Shown here piece by piece: positions 44,665 through 54,003 of a stretch of 64,000 bases of DNA. A program made the translations under genes and the position numbers. The first letter of the stretch is position 1, and every line of letters starts with the position of its first letter. The stretch is from Fuscibacter oryzae (GTDB taxonomy: Bacteria; Pseudomonadota; Alphaproteobacteria; Rhodobacterales; Rhodobacteraceae): NCBI RefSeq assembly GCF_016765795.1, contig NZ_JAESVP010000002.1, positions 372,001 to 436,000 of the forward strand, in the 5' to 3' direction. The notes beneath the pieces were generated by a model. That model did not search any database. It was not told the DNA's origin and worked only from the letters and a program-made list of their open reading frames with translations.

Positions 44665-45250
44665 TGGCAAGCCCCCCGGCACCCACCAGCGCCGCCAGAA
44701 TGAAGACGACCACAACGCCCAAGGCAGCAGCGGTCAGGATGATTCCCAAAAGCACCTTCCAAAGCGTTGGAAAGCCATGCAATTCTGCGATAAAGCTGGC
44801 CATCAGCCAGAAGAACAAGATCAAGGCCAGCGGGCTGGTCGCCTCTGCCAAGGGTGGCAGGGCCAGCAACAGCAGCACCTGCGCCACCTGAACCAGAACC
44901 AGCACCCACTCGACCCAAGCCATCAGCGCGCAAGCCTGCGCAAGATTGCCGGTGCCACCGAAGAAACGGCCGACAGCCCAAGCCAGCCAAGCCGCCGCCG
45001 CCTGCACCAACACCTGTATTCCTGCCAGCAGAAACGGTCGGTCGAACACGTCGGCCATGGCAGAAGCGTTGTCTTCAGCCGTTCCCAGCAGCGCCCAGGT
45101 CGTCGCTGAAAGCAGCGCACCCAGAATGGCGGTCAGCAGCAACGCCGTCGCCGCACTGTTAAGCGGTAGGTTCATCGCCATGATCCGCCGCGCCATCATA
45201 CGCGGCTGCCTGATGGTATCCCAAGCAGAAAGTGCCATATCATTCATCAT
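44657..45250 (-). CDS. YIP1-family membrane protein, copy 2
   Basis: 197 residues with about five hydrophobic segments and the YIP1 pattern near the N-terminus: DTIRQPRMMARRIMAM. Function unknown. The ATG overlaps the stop of the preceding YIP1 gene (ATGA), and its own end overlaps sufS, so it is translated as part of the suf operon. Likely inner-membrane. Confidence 0.8.
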   Translation of the reverse strand: MMNDMALSAWDTIRQPRMMARRIMAMNLPLNSAATALLLTAILGALLSATTWALLGTAEDNASAMADVFDRPFLLAGIQVLVQAAAAWLAWAVGRFFGGTGNLAQACALMAWVEWVLVLVQVAQVLLLLALPPLAEATSPLALILFFWLMASFIAELHGFPTLWKVLLGIILTAAALGVVVVFILAALVGAGGLANV

Positions 45251-45729
45251 GTTGCACCTTCCTCCTCACGTAGCATGGCAAGCCATAGGACAAGGAAAGC
45301 CACGGCGACCAGCGCCCCCACCAGCTCTGCCTGCGCCCCCGGCCCCAAAAGGCCAGAGGTCAACCCCTGCAACAGCATCGCCGGGCTGACGGCAGCCAGC
45401 GCCCAGAAAAGCGCGACGCGCGTGCCATACCAGTTACCCTGCCCGCCCAAGGCCCGCGCAATCAGCCGCGACAGCGCCGCCAGCCCATACCACGCCGGAA
45501 TCGTCGCCATCAGCCCCAGCCCCGCCGCCAGCAAGCGCTGTGTCAGCGGCACCTCTGGGTGCAAATAACTGGCCCGTGCCGCCTGTGGCCATTGCGCGAC
45601 AAAGGCGACCAGCAAAAAGACGAACAGAAAGGTAAAGGCAAAGGCCTCTGACCGCGGGCGCGCCAAATGGCGGCGAACCACCAACCGTGGGTGGCGCCAG
45701 CTTTCGACGATATCGGGAACCAGCGCCAT
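45247..45729 (-). CDS. YIP1-family membrane protein, copy 1
   Basis: 160 residues from ATG 45729, which overlaps the sufD stop (TGATG). N-terminal VESWRHPRLVVRRHLARPRSE is the cytoplasmic YIP1-like start, followed by about four transmembrane segments. Weakly similar in plan to the next gene, suggesting duplication. Role unknown. An alternative start eight codons upstream lies within sufD. Confidence 0.78.
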   Translation of the reverse strand: MALVPDIVESWRHPRLVVRRHLARPRSEAFAFTFLFVFLLVAFVAQWPQAARASYLHPEVPLTQRLLAAGLGLMATIPAWYGLAALSRLIARALGGQGNWYGTRVALFWALAAVSPAMLLQGLTSGLLGPGAQAELVGALVAVAFLVLWLAMLREEEGAT

Positions 45730-47012
45730 CAGCTTTCGTGGCGGTGAAGCCATCCCTCCAGCCGGCCGCGAATATCGTCGGCGATCGCCTCATCCTCGAT
45801 CTCGGCAATTGCCTCGGCCAGAAAGGCCAACACCAACAGCGACTGCGCCTGTTTCAACGGCACCCCACGCGACCGCAGATAGTAAAGCGCCGTCTCGTCA
45901 ATCGCACCAGAGGTGGACCCGTGGCTGCATTTCACGTCATCGGCATAGATTTCCAGCTCTGGCTTGGCCAGAAACTGGCTGTCGTCATCCAGCAGCAGAC
46001 TTTGGGAAATCTGATACCCATCCGTCTTTTGCGCGCCGGGCTTCACCAGGATCTTGCCCTGAAACACCCCGACCGCACCGTTCTTGAGTACCTTCTTGAA
46101 GACCTGACGGCTTTCACACCGCTCTGCCGCATGGGTCACGAACACCGTATCATCGTGGTGGAAACTCCGGTCCCCCATCGCGGCGCCGGCAACATGGGCC
46201 TTGGCATCATCGCCAACCAGCTCCAGCACGCAATCATTGCGAGTCATCCGACCGTTCGCGGTCAGCGTAAAGGATTTGAACAGCGCTTCTGCGCCCAGAC
46301 GGGCAAAGATATGGGTCGCAGCCAGTCGCTCATGGTCACGCCCCTGCGCCCGGATGTGGTGGAAACGGGCACCGTCGCCCACCTCAACCTCCAGCACCTT
46401 GAGGAAGCGCGCCGCCGCCGGGCCGTTTTCCAGCAAGGTAAGCTCCGCCCCCGCCTCAAGCTTGATGCAATGATGCAGGATGGCATCGGAAGCATCTGAT
46501 TTATGTCGATAAATCAGTGATACTGGCTTTGCCACCTTGCCCGTGACGCGGATCAGGATACCGTCGGTCGCAAAGGCAGAATTCAACGCCGCCAAAGGGC
46601 GCGGAACCGGGTTTTGCCCCCGCGTTTCCAGCACGCCATAAAGGCCCTGCGCCCAATGGATGTCGGCAGAGCCGGCCAGAGCCAGCCGCTCAATCTCGAT
46701 CCCGGCCAACGCCGGGTTATCCGAGGCAGCGGCATCAAAGACACCATCGGTGAACACCAGCTTGAGCCGGTCAATCGCGTCAAACACCGGCGGCTCGTCA
46801 CTGTCATCAAAGACAGCGGCGCAAGCGCCGGGAGCGGTCAGCAAGGTGGGGTCAGTATAGCGCCAGTATTCATCGCGCTTTGTCGGCAAACCCATCGCGG
46901 TCAGCCGCGCCAGCGCTTCGGAACGGGCCGCACCCAGCCAACCGCCCTGCGGCAGGTCAAGCCCGGCGATCCGCGCCGCCAGCGCGTCTTGCTTTGCTTG
47001 CGGCAGCGCCAT
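45729..47012 (-). CDS. sufD: Fe-S cluster assembly protein SufD
   Basis: 427 residues, SufB/SufD beta-helix family. N-terminal RDEYWRYTDP and C-terminal KCSHGSTSGAIDETALYYLRSRG with the conserved Cys and His that bind the nascent cluster between SufB and SufD. Part of the SufBC2D scaffold in the cytoplasm. Its start overlaps the sufC stop by one base (TAATG). Confidence 0.97.
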   Translation of the reverse strand: MALPQAKQDALAARIAGLDLPQGGWLGAARSEALARLTAMGLPTKRDEYWRYTDPTLLTAPGACAAVFDDSDEPPVFDAIDRLKLVFTDGVFDAAASDNPALAGIEIERLALAGSADIHWAQGLYGVLETRGQNPVPRPLAALNSAFATDGILIRVTGKVAKPVSLIYRHKSDASDAILHHCIKLEAGAELTLLENGPAAARFLKVLEVEVGDGARFHHIRAQGRDHERLAATHIFARLGAEALFKSFTLTANGRMTRNDCVLELVGDDAKAHVAGAAMGDRSFHHDDTVFVTHAAERCESRQVFKKVLKNGAVGVFQGKILVKPGAQKTDGYQISQSLLLDDDSQFLAKPELEIYADDVKCSHGSTSGAIDETALYYLRSRGVPLKQAQSLLVLAFLAEAIAEIEDEAIADDIRGRLEGWLHRHES

Positions 47013-47770
47013 TACTGCACCTCTGCCAGAAGGTCGGCGTAACCGTTGTTCTCAACCTCCAGCGCCAGTTCGGGACCGCCGGTCTTGATGATGCGGCCTG
47101 CGGCCATGATATGCACCACGTCAGGTTTGATATGGTCCAGAAGCCGTTGATAATGCGTGATAACAAGGAAAGACCGTTTGCCGTCGCGCAGGGCGTTCAC
47201 CCCATCCGACACCAGCTTCATCGCATCGACATCAAGGCCCGAATCCGTCTCGTCCAGGATGCACATTTTCGGTTCAAGCACGGCCATTTGCAGGATCTCG
47301 TTGCGCTTTTTCTCACCGCCCGAGAAGCCCACGTTGACCGGGCGTTTCAGCATGTCGGCATCGATTTTCAGCGTTTTGGCCTTTTCACGCACCAGCTTCA
47401 GGAAATCGCCCGCAGACAGCTCTTCCTCGCCACGCGCCTTGCGCTGCGCGTTCAGCGCGGTCCGCAGGAAGGTCATGTTGCCGACGCCCGGAATTTCCAC
47501 CGGATACTGGAAGGCCAGAAACAGCCCCGCCGCCGCACGCTCTTCCGGCTCCATCTCCAGCAGTTCCGCCCCCTCAAGGCTGGCGGACCCATCCGTCACT
47601 TCGTAACCGTCGCGGCCCGACAAAACATAGGACAGCGTGGATTTGCCAGACCCGTTCGGCCCCATGATGGCATGCACCTCGCCCGGCCCGATATTCAGGT
47701 TGACCCCTTTCAGGATAACCTTGTCTTCTTCTTCAAGTTTGACGTGCAGGTTATTGATATTCAGCATCAT
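47012..47770 (-). CDS. sufC: Fe-S cluster assembly ATPase SufC
   Basis: 252 residues, ABC-type ATPase without membrane domain. Walker A GPNGSGKST, signature FSGGEKKRNEI, Walker B CILDETDSGLD, and a His switch in FLVITHYQRLL. Powers conformational change of the SufBCD scaffold. Starts at MMLNINNLHVKLE (47770); 30 bp after sufB. Confidence 0.98.
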   Translation of the reverse strand: MMLNINNLHVKLEEEDKVILKGVNLNIGPGEVHAIMGPNGSGKSTLSYVLSGRDGYEVTDGSASLEGAELLEMEPEERAAAGLFLAFQYPVEIPGVGNMTFLRTALNAQRKARGEEELSAGDFLKLVREKAKTLKIDADMLKRPVNVGFSGGEKKRNEILQMAVLEPKMCILDETDSGLDVDAMKLVSDGVNALRDGKRSFLVITHYQRLLDHIKPDVVHIMAAGRIIKTGGPELALEVENNGYADLLAEVQ

Positions 47771-47800
47771 TTCCTCATGTATCCTGTGCCGTGGGCAAGC

Positions 47801-49324
47801 TTAGCCGACCGAGCCTTCAAGGCTGATCGCAACCAGGCTTTGCGCCTCCATGGCGAATTCCATTGGCAGGGCTTGCAGCACCTCACGGCAGAAACCGTTC
47901 ACCACCAGCGCCACCGCCTCTTCCTCATCCATCCCGCGCGACCGGCAGTAGAACAGTTGATCGTCGTCCACCTTGCTGGTCGTCGCCTCATGCTCCACCC
48001 GGGAAGAGTTGTTCTTGACCTCGATGTAAGGCACCGTATGCGCGCCGCATTTATCACCGATCAGCAGGCTGTCGCATTGGGTATAGTTGCGGCTGTCGGT
48101 GGCTTTCGGGTGCATCGACACCAGCCCGCGATAGGTGTTCTGCGCCCGGCCTGCCGATATGCCCTTGGAAACAATGCGAGATTTCGTGCGCTTGCCCAAA
48201 TGGATCATTTTGGTGCCAGTGTCGGCCTGCTGGGCGTTGTTGGCGATTGCGATGGAATAGAACTCGCCCTGACTGTCATTGCCGCGCAAAATGCAGGACG
48301 GATATTTCCAGGTGATCGCCGAGCCGGTTTCCACCTGCGTCCACATTACCTTGGCCCGGTCACCCCGGCAATCGGCGCGCTTGGTGACAAAGTTGTAGAT
48401 GCCGCCCTTGCCGTTTTCGTCGCCCGGATACCAGTTCTGCACCGTGGAATATTTCACCTCGGCATCTTCCAGAATAACGATTTCCACCACGGCAGCGTGC
48501 AACTGATTGGTGTCACGCTTCGGCGCGGTGCAGCCCTCCAGATAGGACACATAGGCGCCCTTGTCGGCGATGATCAGGGTGCGTTCAAACTGCCCGGTGT
48601 TCTCAGCATTGATGCGGAAATAGGTCGAAAGCTCCATCGGGCATTTGGTGCCCGGCGGGATATAGACAAAGGAACCATCTGAAAACACGGCAGAATTCAG
48701 CGTGGCAAAGAAGTTGTCCGATTGCGGCACGACCGAACCCAGATATTTCTGCACCAGTTCCGGATGTTCGCGCACGGCCTCGGAGATCGAGCAGAAGATC
48801 ACCCCCGCCTTGGCCAGTTCGGCCTTGAAGGTGGTGCCCACCGAAACGCTGTCAAACACCGCATCCACCGCCACGCGGCGCTCGCCTTCGGGGGCTTCAA
48901 CGCCGGCCAGAAGTGCTTGTTCTTTCAGCGGAATCCCCAGCTTGGCATAGGTCGCCAGCAGCTTGGGGTCCACCTCGTCCAGCGACTTGGGTTTCACGTC
49001 CATGCTTTTGGGTTTGGCATAGTAATACTGGTCCTGATAGTCGATCTCAGGATAGTTCAGCATCGCCCAACGCGGCTCTTCCATCTTCAGCCAGCGCTCA
49101 TAGGCGGCCAGACGCCAATCCAGCATCCATTGCGGCTCGCCGTTCTTTTCCGAAATCAGCCGAACGATGTCTTCCGACAGGCCCTTGGGGGCATATTCGG
49201 TCTCAATCTCGGTTTCCCAGCCGTATTTGTATTTGCCGGCCATGGCGTTGACGGTTTCAATCGTCTCACGGTCCACGCCTTCGCGGACTTCAAGCTCGGC
49301 GCTTTGCGCATCAAGGGCAGCCAT
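47801..49324 (-). CDS. sufB: Fe-S cluster assembly protein SufB
   Basis: 507 residues. Characteristic blocks: [79 protein letters not shown], and C-terminal [20 protein letters not shown]. Main scaffold on which the Fe-S cluster is built. ATG at 49324 has GGAAGGA 8 nt upstream, favouring it over the in-frame start at 49366, which would overlap the desulfurase gene. Confidence 0.98.
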   Translation of the reverse strand: MAALDAQSAELEVREGVDRETIETVNAMAGKYKYGWETEIETEYAPKGLSEDIVRLISEKNGEPQWMLDWRLAAYERWLKMEEPRWAMLNYPEIDYQDQYYYAKPKSMDVKPKSLDEVDPKLLATYAKLGIPLKEQALLAGVEAPEGERRVAVDAVFDSVSVGTTFKAELAKAGVIFCSISEAVREHPELVQKYLGSVVPQSDNFFATLNSAVFSDGSFVYIPPGTKCPMELSTYFRINAENTGQFERTLIIADKGAYVSYLEGCTAPKRDTNQLHAAVVEIVILEDAEVKYSTVQNWYPGDENGKGGIYNFVTKRADCRGDRAKVMWTQVETGSAITWKYPSCILRGNDSQGEFYSIAIANNAQQADTGTKMIHLGKRTKSRIVSKGISAGRAQNTYRGLVSMHPKATDSRNYTQCDSLLIGDKCGAHTVPYIEVKNNSSRVEHEATTSKVDDDQLFYCRSRGMDEEEAVALVVNGFCREVLQALPMEFAMEAQSLVAISLEGSVG

Positions 49325-49362
49325 GGCTTTTCCTTCCTTTTCGCGGGCTTGCGCCCGTAACT

Positions 49363-50406
49363 TCATGCCGCGCGCGAACGGATGCGGCGGTATTCACGGC
49401 CCCACGCTTCGGCAAAGCGCAGCACCTCATCCCTGGTCGTCTCTGGTCCGATAGAGATGCGGATGGCCTGCGCCGCCCGATCATCCTCAAACCCCATCGC
49501 CTTCAGCACCCGACTTGCCCGAACCTTGCCCGAGGAACAGGCAGACCCGGCCGAGATGGCAAAGCCCGCAAGGTCCATCGCCATGACCTGGGTTTCGCCT
49601 TTCCAGCCAGGCGCGATCAGGCACAGGGTATTGGGCAGGCGCGACGCCGATTTTCCGACTGAAATAGTCTCAAATTCTGCCGCCGACAATGCCGAGTCTA
49701 GAATATTTCTAATCTCGGCAACCTGCTCCCAGACCCCATTGGCAAGATCGCGCACGGCGGCTTGGGCGGCAGCCGCAAAGCCCGCTATGCCGATGATATT
49801 CTCGGTGCCCGCGCGGCGGCCCATTTCCTGCCCGCCACCTTTAAGCTGCGACGCAACCTCAAGTCCGCGGCGCACCACCAAAGCGCCAATTCCCTTGGGC
49901 CCACCCAGCTTATGCGCCGAAACCAGCCCCATCTCACAGCCCAGCCAGTTGAACGCCAACGGCAGCTTGCCAAAGCCTTGCGTCAGATCGCTGACGGCAA
50001 TCCCCGCCGGCAGGTCCTGCACCACACCGGTTTCGGAATTGGCCAGTTGCAGCGCCGTCTGCGCCGGATCGGCCACCGCTACCCGGCCCGCCTGATCCAC
50101 CGGCAAGCTGCCATCACACCAGGCGGCAACCGAATCGTGTTCCACATCCGCACTGGCAAGACCGCGACCGGCGCAAGCCAGCGCCGCCGCCTCGGTTGCG
50201 CCAGAGGTAAAGACCACATCCGCGCCCTCGGCCCCAATGGCCGCCGCGATCTGGCCGCGCGCCCGTTCGATCAGCGCCTTGGCCGCCCGCCCCTCGGCAT
50301 GCACCGAGGATGGGTTGCCCACCAGATCCATCGCCGCAACCATCGCCGCCCGCGCCTCTGGGCGCAGCGGTGTGGTGGCGTTCCAGTCCAGATAGATGCG
50401 GCTCAC
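49363..50406 (-). CDS. iscS: IscS/NifS-type cysteine desulfurase
   Basis: 347 residues, shorter than E. coli Isc[16 protein letters not shown] and [11 protein letters not shown] at the N-terminus; PLP lysine in [10 protein letters not shown]; catalytic Cys in [12 protein letters not shown], in the flexible loop typical of group I enzymes. It is a second desulfurase in the same operon as SufS. It starts 118 bp after iscR, separated by an inverted-repeat element, and 38 bp before sufB. Confidence 0.93.
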   Translation of the reverse strand: MSRIYLDWNATTPLRPEARAAMVAAMDLVGNPSSVHAEGRAAKALIERARGQIAAAIGAEGADVVFTSGATEAAALACAGRGLASADVEHDSVAAWCDGSLPVDQAGRVAVADPAQTALQLANSETGVVQDLPAGIAVSDLTQGFGKLPLAFNWLGCEMGLVSAHKLGGPKGIGALVVRRGLEVASQLKGGGQEMGRRAGTENIIGIAGFAAAAQAAVRDLANGVWEQVAEIRNILDSALSAAEFETISVGKSASRLPNTLCLIAPGWKGETQVMAMDLAGFAISAGSACSSGKVRASRVLKAMGFEDDRAAQAIRISIGPETTRDEVLRFAEAWGREYRRIRSRAA

Positions 50407-50433
50407 GCTTTATGCCCTTCCTCTTGGCAAAAA

Positions 50434-50499
50434 TACTCTGGGTGCGACCATGTTTGCGCCATTGGTTCAAGCAACCATGGTCGCGGGGGCAACGCCCCG
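50434..50499. repeat. Intergenic inverted-repeat element, copy 3 (within the suf operon)
   Basis: Begins with TACTCTGGG (half of the arm seen in the other copies), followed by GCGACCATG (50444-50452) / CATGGTCGC (50476-50484) and a GGGGC-AAC-GCCCC hairpin (50486-50498). It separates iscR from iscS and could partly uncouple their expression. Confidence 0.6.
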
Positions 50500-50524
50500 G
50501 CGCTGTCCAAAGGCGCGCGGGCCG

Positions 50525-50983
50525 TCATTCATCCACCACGCGGAAGAGGGCGGGCACCGCCGGGCAGGGCTTCATCTTGTTCGAAATCACCTCGGCCAGC
50601 GTGGTCTGGTGCAGAAACACATAGACATGCGCCGAAAGCCCTTCCCACAGCCGGTTGGTCAGGCTTTGCGCCCGACTGCCCGACACGGCACCCGAAGCCC
50701 CTGCCCCGGCGTGCATGGCGTCCACGTTCTCTTCAACCGCCTCCATCACATCGGCCACCCGAATATCCTCGGGCTTGCGCGCCAGCCGATAGCCGCCGCC
50801 GGGGCCGCGCACCGCCTCGACCAGACCGGCACGGCGCAGTTTGACGAACAACTGCTCCAGATAGGGCAGCGAAATGTCCTGACGGCGTGAAATCTCGGCC
50901 AAGGATCGCAGATCATCGCCCTGCGCCAGCGCCAGATCGGCCAGCGCCACCATGGCATACCGCCCTTTGGTCGAGAGTTTCAT
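50525..50983 (-). CDS. iscR: Rrf2-family regulator IscR (single-cysteine type)
   Basis: 152 residues. Winged-helix HTH MKLSTKGRYAMVALADLAL and DISLPYLEQLFVKLRRAGLV, then GPGGGYRLARKPEDI. Where E. coli IscR has three cluster cysteines, this protein has HAGAGASGAVSGSRAQ with none; the only Cys is near the C-terminus (MKPCPAV). Single-Cys IscR is documented in Rhodobacter sphaeroides as a repressor of Fe-S genes. ATG at 50983 is chosen over the in-frame upstream start, which lies within the promoter region. First gene of the iscR-suf unit. Confidence 0.94.
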   Translation of the reverse strand: MKLSTKGRYAMVALADLALAQGDDLRSLAEISRRQDISLPYLEQLFVKLRRAGLVEAVRGPGGGYRLARKPEDIRVADVMEAVEENVDAMHAGAGASGAVSGSRAQSLTNRLWEGLSAHVYVFLHQTTLAEVISNKMKPCPAVPALFRVVDE

Positions 50984-51058
50984 GCGCAAACCACCCCAAA
51001 AACATTGACGCCAAAGGCCCCGGCCATTACCTGAAGTCGGCAAGCCGTCCGGGTTATC

Positions 51059-51096
51059 CTTGGAACGGTTCTAAGTTCTCTGAGCGATTTTGTCAA
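51059..51096 (-). promoter_or_regulatory. iscR-suf operon promoter with candidate IscR operator
   Basis: On the minus strand TTGACA (51091-51096) and TAGAAC (51068-51073) are spaced 17 bp. An imperfect palindrome CTTAGAA-N3-TTCCAAG (51059-51075, one mismatch) covers the -10 box, the position expected for a repressor site. It resembles the iron-responsive palindromes proposed upstream of Rhodobacterales iron genes. Confidence 0.6.
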
Positions 51097-51124
51097 CAAT
51101 CGCTCACTCATGCAGGCGGAACGA

Positions 51125-51784
51125 ATGCCAGAAGTTATCTTTGCCGGTCCCGAAGGTCGCCTTGAAGGGCGCTATCACCCCCAGAAGGACCGCGACGCCC
51201 CCATCGCCATCGTGCTGCATCCGCACCCGCAATATGGCGGCACGATGAACAACAAGGTCGTCTATAACCTGCATTACGCCTTCTACAATCTGGGCTTTAC
51301 CGTGCTGCGGTTCAATTTCCGCGGCGTGGGGCGCAGCCAGGGCGAATATGACATGGGCATCGGCGAATTGTCCGATGCGGCAAGCGCGCTGGATTACCTG
51401 CAATCGATGAACCAGAATTCCAAGCATTGCTGGGTTGCCGGGTTCAGCTTTGGCGCCTGGGTGGGCATGCAGCTTTTGATGCGCCGCCCCGAAATCACCG
51501 GCTTTGTCTCGGTGGCGCCGCCCGCGAACATGTATGATTTCAGCTTTCTTGCGCCCTGCCCGTCTTCCGGCCTGATCATCAATGGCACGGCCGACAAGGT
51601 GGCCCCGCCCAAGGATACGCTGTCCCTGGTGAACAAGCTGCATGAGCAGAAGGGCATCACCATCACCCACGAACAGGTCGAAGGTGCGGACCACTTCTTC
51701 AAGGATGAAGAGGCCCACATGAAGCCGATGATCGACACGGTTTCCACCTATGTGAAACGCCGTCTAGGCGAGGTTTCGCGCTGA
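51125..51784 (+). CDS. Alpha/beta hydrolase family protein
   Basis: 219 residues. HPHPQYGGTMNNKVVY and FNFRGVGRSQGEYD are typical of the YfhR/CpXC-like group of small hydrolases; nucleophile in GFSFGAW, His in EGADHFF. No signal peptide; cytoplasmic. ATG at 51125 has GGCGGA upstream and aligns with the usual MPEVIF start; an ATG at 51110 is possible. The TGA overlaps the next ATG, so it heads a three-gene coupled unit. Function beyond hydrolase unknown. Confidence 0.9.
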   Translation: MPEVIFAGPEGRLEGRYHPQKDRDAPIAIVLHPHPQYGGTMNNKVVYNLHYAFYNLGFTVLRFNFRGVGRSQGEYDMGIGELSDAASALDYLQSMNQNSKHCWVAGFSFGAWVGMQLLMRRPEITGFVSVAPPANMYDFSFLAPCPSSGLIINGTADKVAPPKDTLSLVNKLHEQKGITITHEQVEGADHFFKDEEAHMKPMIDTVSTYVKRRLGEVSR

Positions 51785-52044
51785 TGGGCATTCTGCAGGA
51801 TCTGGCCGAAAAGCTGGCGCAGGACGTGCTGGACGCCCAGGACGAGCTTGGCGACGAGCGGTTTTATGAAAAGGTGTCCAAGATCCTACTGGACGCCTCG
51901 CCCACCACGCAGGAAACCTATATGACCGCCTGCCGCGTCATTCTGGCGGAACGCAAGGCCCGCAAGTTCCTGGAGGCGAACCTGAAGGCCAAGCGCACCG
52001 GCGGGGCGGCTCCGCAGGCGCCACGGGATGCGATTGGTCATTGA
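51784..52044 (+). CDS. Small conserved-looking protein of unknown function
   Basis: 86 residues, mostly helical and charged: MGILQDLAEKLAQDVLDAQ, then FYEKVSKILLDASPTTQETYMTA. No signal peptide or membrane segment. Starts by TGATG overlap with the hydrolase and stops by TTGA overlap with the HD gene, so it is coupled on both sides. Not assigned to a family. Confidence 0.75.
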   Translation: MGILQDLAEKLAQDVLDAQDELGDERFYEKVSKILLDASPTTQETYMTACRVILAERKARKFLEANLKAKRTGGAAPQAPRDAIGH

Positions 52045-52622
52045 GCGATCTTGACGCCCAGTTCGCCTTTCTGAACGAGGCGGATCGCCTGAAATCGGTC
52101 TTGCGCGCCACGACCCTGTGCGACGGGTCGCGGCGCGAAAACTCGGGCGAACATTCCTGGCATCTGGCGCTTTATGCGCTGGTGCTGGAAGGTCAGGCTG
52201 GCCCCGGCGTTGACATTAATCGAGTGATTAAAATGCTGCTGCTCCACGATCTGGTGGAGATTGACGTGGGCGATGTGCCGATCCATTCGGCGAACGGTCA
52301 GGCCCATGCCAGCGCCGAAACCCAAGCCGCCGAACAACGCGCCGCCAACCGCATCTTTGGCCTGCTGCCCGAGGGTCAGGCCACAACCTTCCGCGCCCTG
52401 TGGGATGAGTTCGAAGCGGCCGAGACGCCGGACGCCCTGTTCGCCAAAAGCCTCGACCGCGTGCAGCCCGTCATGGCCAACCTGCAATCGGGCGGCGGAA
52501 CCTGGGTGACCTATGATGTGACCTATGACCAGTTGGAAGCGCGCGTTGGGGTGAAGATTGCCAAGGGCGCACCGGGGGTTTGGGAGTGGGTCAAAGGGAA
52601 GGCGCGGGTTTGGTTCGGATAA
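52041..52622 (+). CDS. HD-domain nucleotidase (YfbR/HDDC2-like)
   Basis: 193 residues from a TTG start that overlaps the preceding stop. HD motif: [10 protein letters not shown] with the first metal His, [13 protein letters not shown] (HD), and a later [10 protein letters not shown] Asp. This layout matches the 5'-deoxynucleotidase YfbR/HDDC2 family. Probably cytoplasmic dNMP or NMP phosphatase. Ends 110 bp before icd. Confidence 0.88.
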   Translation: MSDLDAQFAFLNEADRLKSVLRATTLCDGSRRENSGEHSWHLALYALVLEGQAGPGVDINRVIKMLLLHDLVEIDVGDVPIHSANGQAHASAETQAAEQRAANRIFGLLPEGQATTFRALWDEFEAAETPDALFAKSLDRVQPVMANLQSGGGTWVTYDVTYDQLEARVGVKIAKGAPGVWEWVKGKARVWFG

Positions 52623-52731
52623 GCGGCGAAAGCCTGCGGCAAATCGGTATACCTTCGCATACCATCTTTCCCGACGCCCCCTTTTCCGCTATGCAACCCC
52701 CAGCGAATCCCCAAACCGAAAGGGCATCCTC

Positions 52732-53946
52732 ATGACCAAGATCAAGGTAGCGAACCCCATCGTCGAGATGGACGGCGACGAGATGACCCGGATCATCTGG
52801 GACTTCATCAAGAAAAAGCTGATCCTGCCCTATCTGGACGTGGATCTGCTTTACTACGATCTGGGCATTGAAGAGCGGGATCGCACCAACGACCAGATCA
52901 CAATCGACTCGGCCGAGATGACCAAAAAGGTCGGCGTGGCGGTGAAATGCGCCACCATCACCCCGGACGAACAGCGGGTTGAAGAGTTCGGCCTGAAACA
53001 GATGTGGAAATCTCCCAACGGCACCATCCGCAACATTCTGGGTGGCGTGATCTTCCGTGAGCCGATCATCTGCAAGAACGTGCCGCGTCTGGTGCCGGGC
53101 TGGACCAAGCCCATCGTCATCGGCCGTCACGCCTTTGGCGACCAGTACCGCGCGACCGATTTCCACTTTCCCGGCAAGGGCAAGCTGACGATGAAGTTTG
53201 TCGGCGACGATGGCACCGTGATCGAAAAGGACGTGTTCAACGCCCCGTCGGCGGGCGTGGCCATGGGCATGTATAATCTGGACGATTCGATCATCGATTT
53301 TGCCCGGTCGTCGATGAACTATGGCTTGCTCAAGGGCTGGCCGGTGTATCTGTCCACCAAGAACACCATCCTCAAGGCCTATGACGGGCGCTTCAAAGAC
53401 CTGTTCCAAAAGGTGTTTGACGAAGAATTCGCCGATGCGTTCAAGAAGGCCGGCATCACCTATGAACACCGCCTGATCGACGACATGGTTGCATCGGCGA
53501 TGAAATGGTCGGGCGGCTATGTCTGGGCCTGCAAGAACTATGACGGCGATGTGCAGTCCGACACCGTGGCGCAGGGCTTCGGTTCGCTGGGCCTGATGAC
53601 CTCTGTGCTGATGACGCCCGATGGCAAGATTGTCGAGGCCGAGGCCGCCCACGGCACCGTGACCCGCCACTATCGCCAGCACCAGAAGGGCCAGGAAACC
53701 TCGACCAACTCTGTTGCGTCGATCTTTGCCTGGACCGGCGGCCTGAAGCACCGCGCCAAACTGGATGGCAACGACCAACTGGCTCGCTTTGCCAATACGC
53801 TGGAAAAGGTGTGCGTGCAGACGGTCGAAGACGGCTGGATGACCAAGGATCTGGCGCTACTGGTCGGGCCGGATCAGAAATGGCTGTCCACCATGGGCTA
53901 TCTGGAAAAGGTGGACGAATATCTGAACAAGGCCCTTCAAGGCTGA
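52732..53946 (+). CDS. icd: NADP-dependent isocitrate dehydrogenase
   Basis: 404 residues, the eukaryote-like homodimeric form usual in alphaproteobacteria. [40 protein letters not shown] (substrate serine region), [20 protein letters not shown], and the NADP-binding [16 protein letters not shown]-cycle enzyme. ATG at 52732 ([11 protein letters not shown]) chosen; the frame extends upstream without conserved sequence. Followed by an intrinsic terminator. Confidence 0.98.
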   Translation: MTKIKVANPIVEMDGDEMTRIIWDFIKKKLILPYLDVDLLYYDLGIEERDRTNDQITIDSAEMTKKVGVAVKCATITPDEQRVEEFGLKQMWKSPNGTIRNILGGVIFREPIICKNVPRLVPGWTKPIVIGRHAFGDQYRATDFHFPGKGKLTMKFVGDDGTVIEKDVFNAPSAGVAMGMYNLDDSIIDFARSSMNYGLLKGWPVYLSTKNTILKAYDGRFKDLFQKVFDEEFADAFKKAGITYEHRLIDDMVASAMKWSGGYVWACKNYDGDVQSDTVAQGFGSLGLMTSVLMTPDGKIVEAEAAHGTVTRHYRQHQKGQETSTNSVASIFAWTGGLKHRAKLDGNDQLARFANTLEKVCVQTVEDGWMTKDLALLVGPDQKWLSTMGYLEKVDEYLNKALQG

Positions 53947-53966
53947 ATTGAGCACGATGTTAAGGA

Positions 53967-54000
53967 ATGGGCCGGGAAGATTTCCCGGCCCATTTCATTT
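53967..54000 (+). terminator. Intrinsic terminator after icd
   Basis: 12-bp stem-type inverted repeat from ATGGGCCGGGAA (53967-53978) and TTCCCGGCCCAT (53982-53993) with a 3-nt loop, followed by TTCATTT. It lies 4 bp before the stop of the convergent gene and may serve both. Confidence 0.8.
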
Positions 54001-54003
54001 GCC

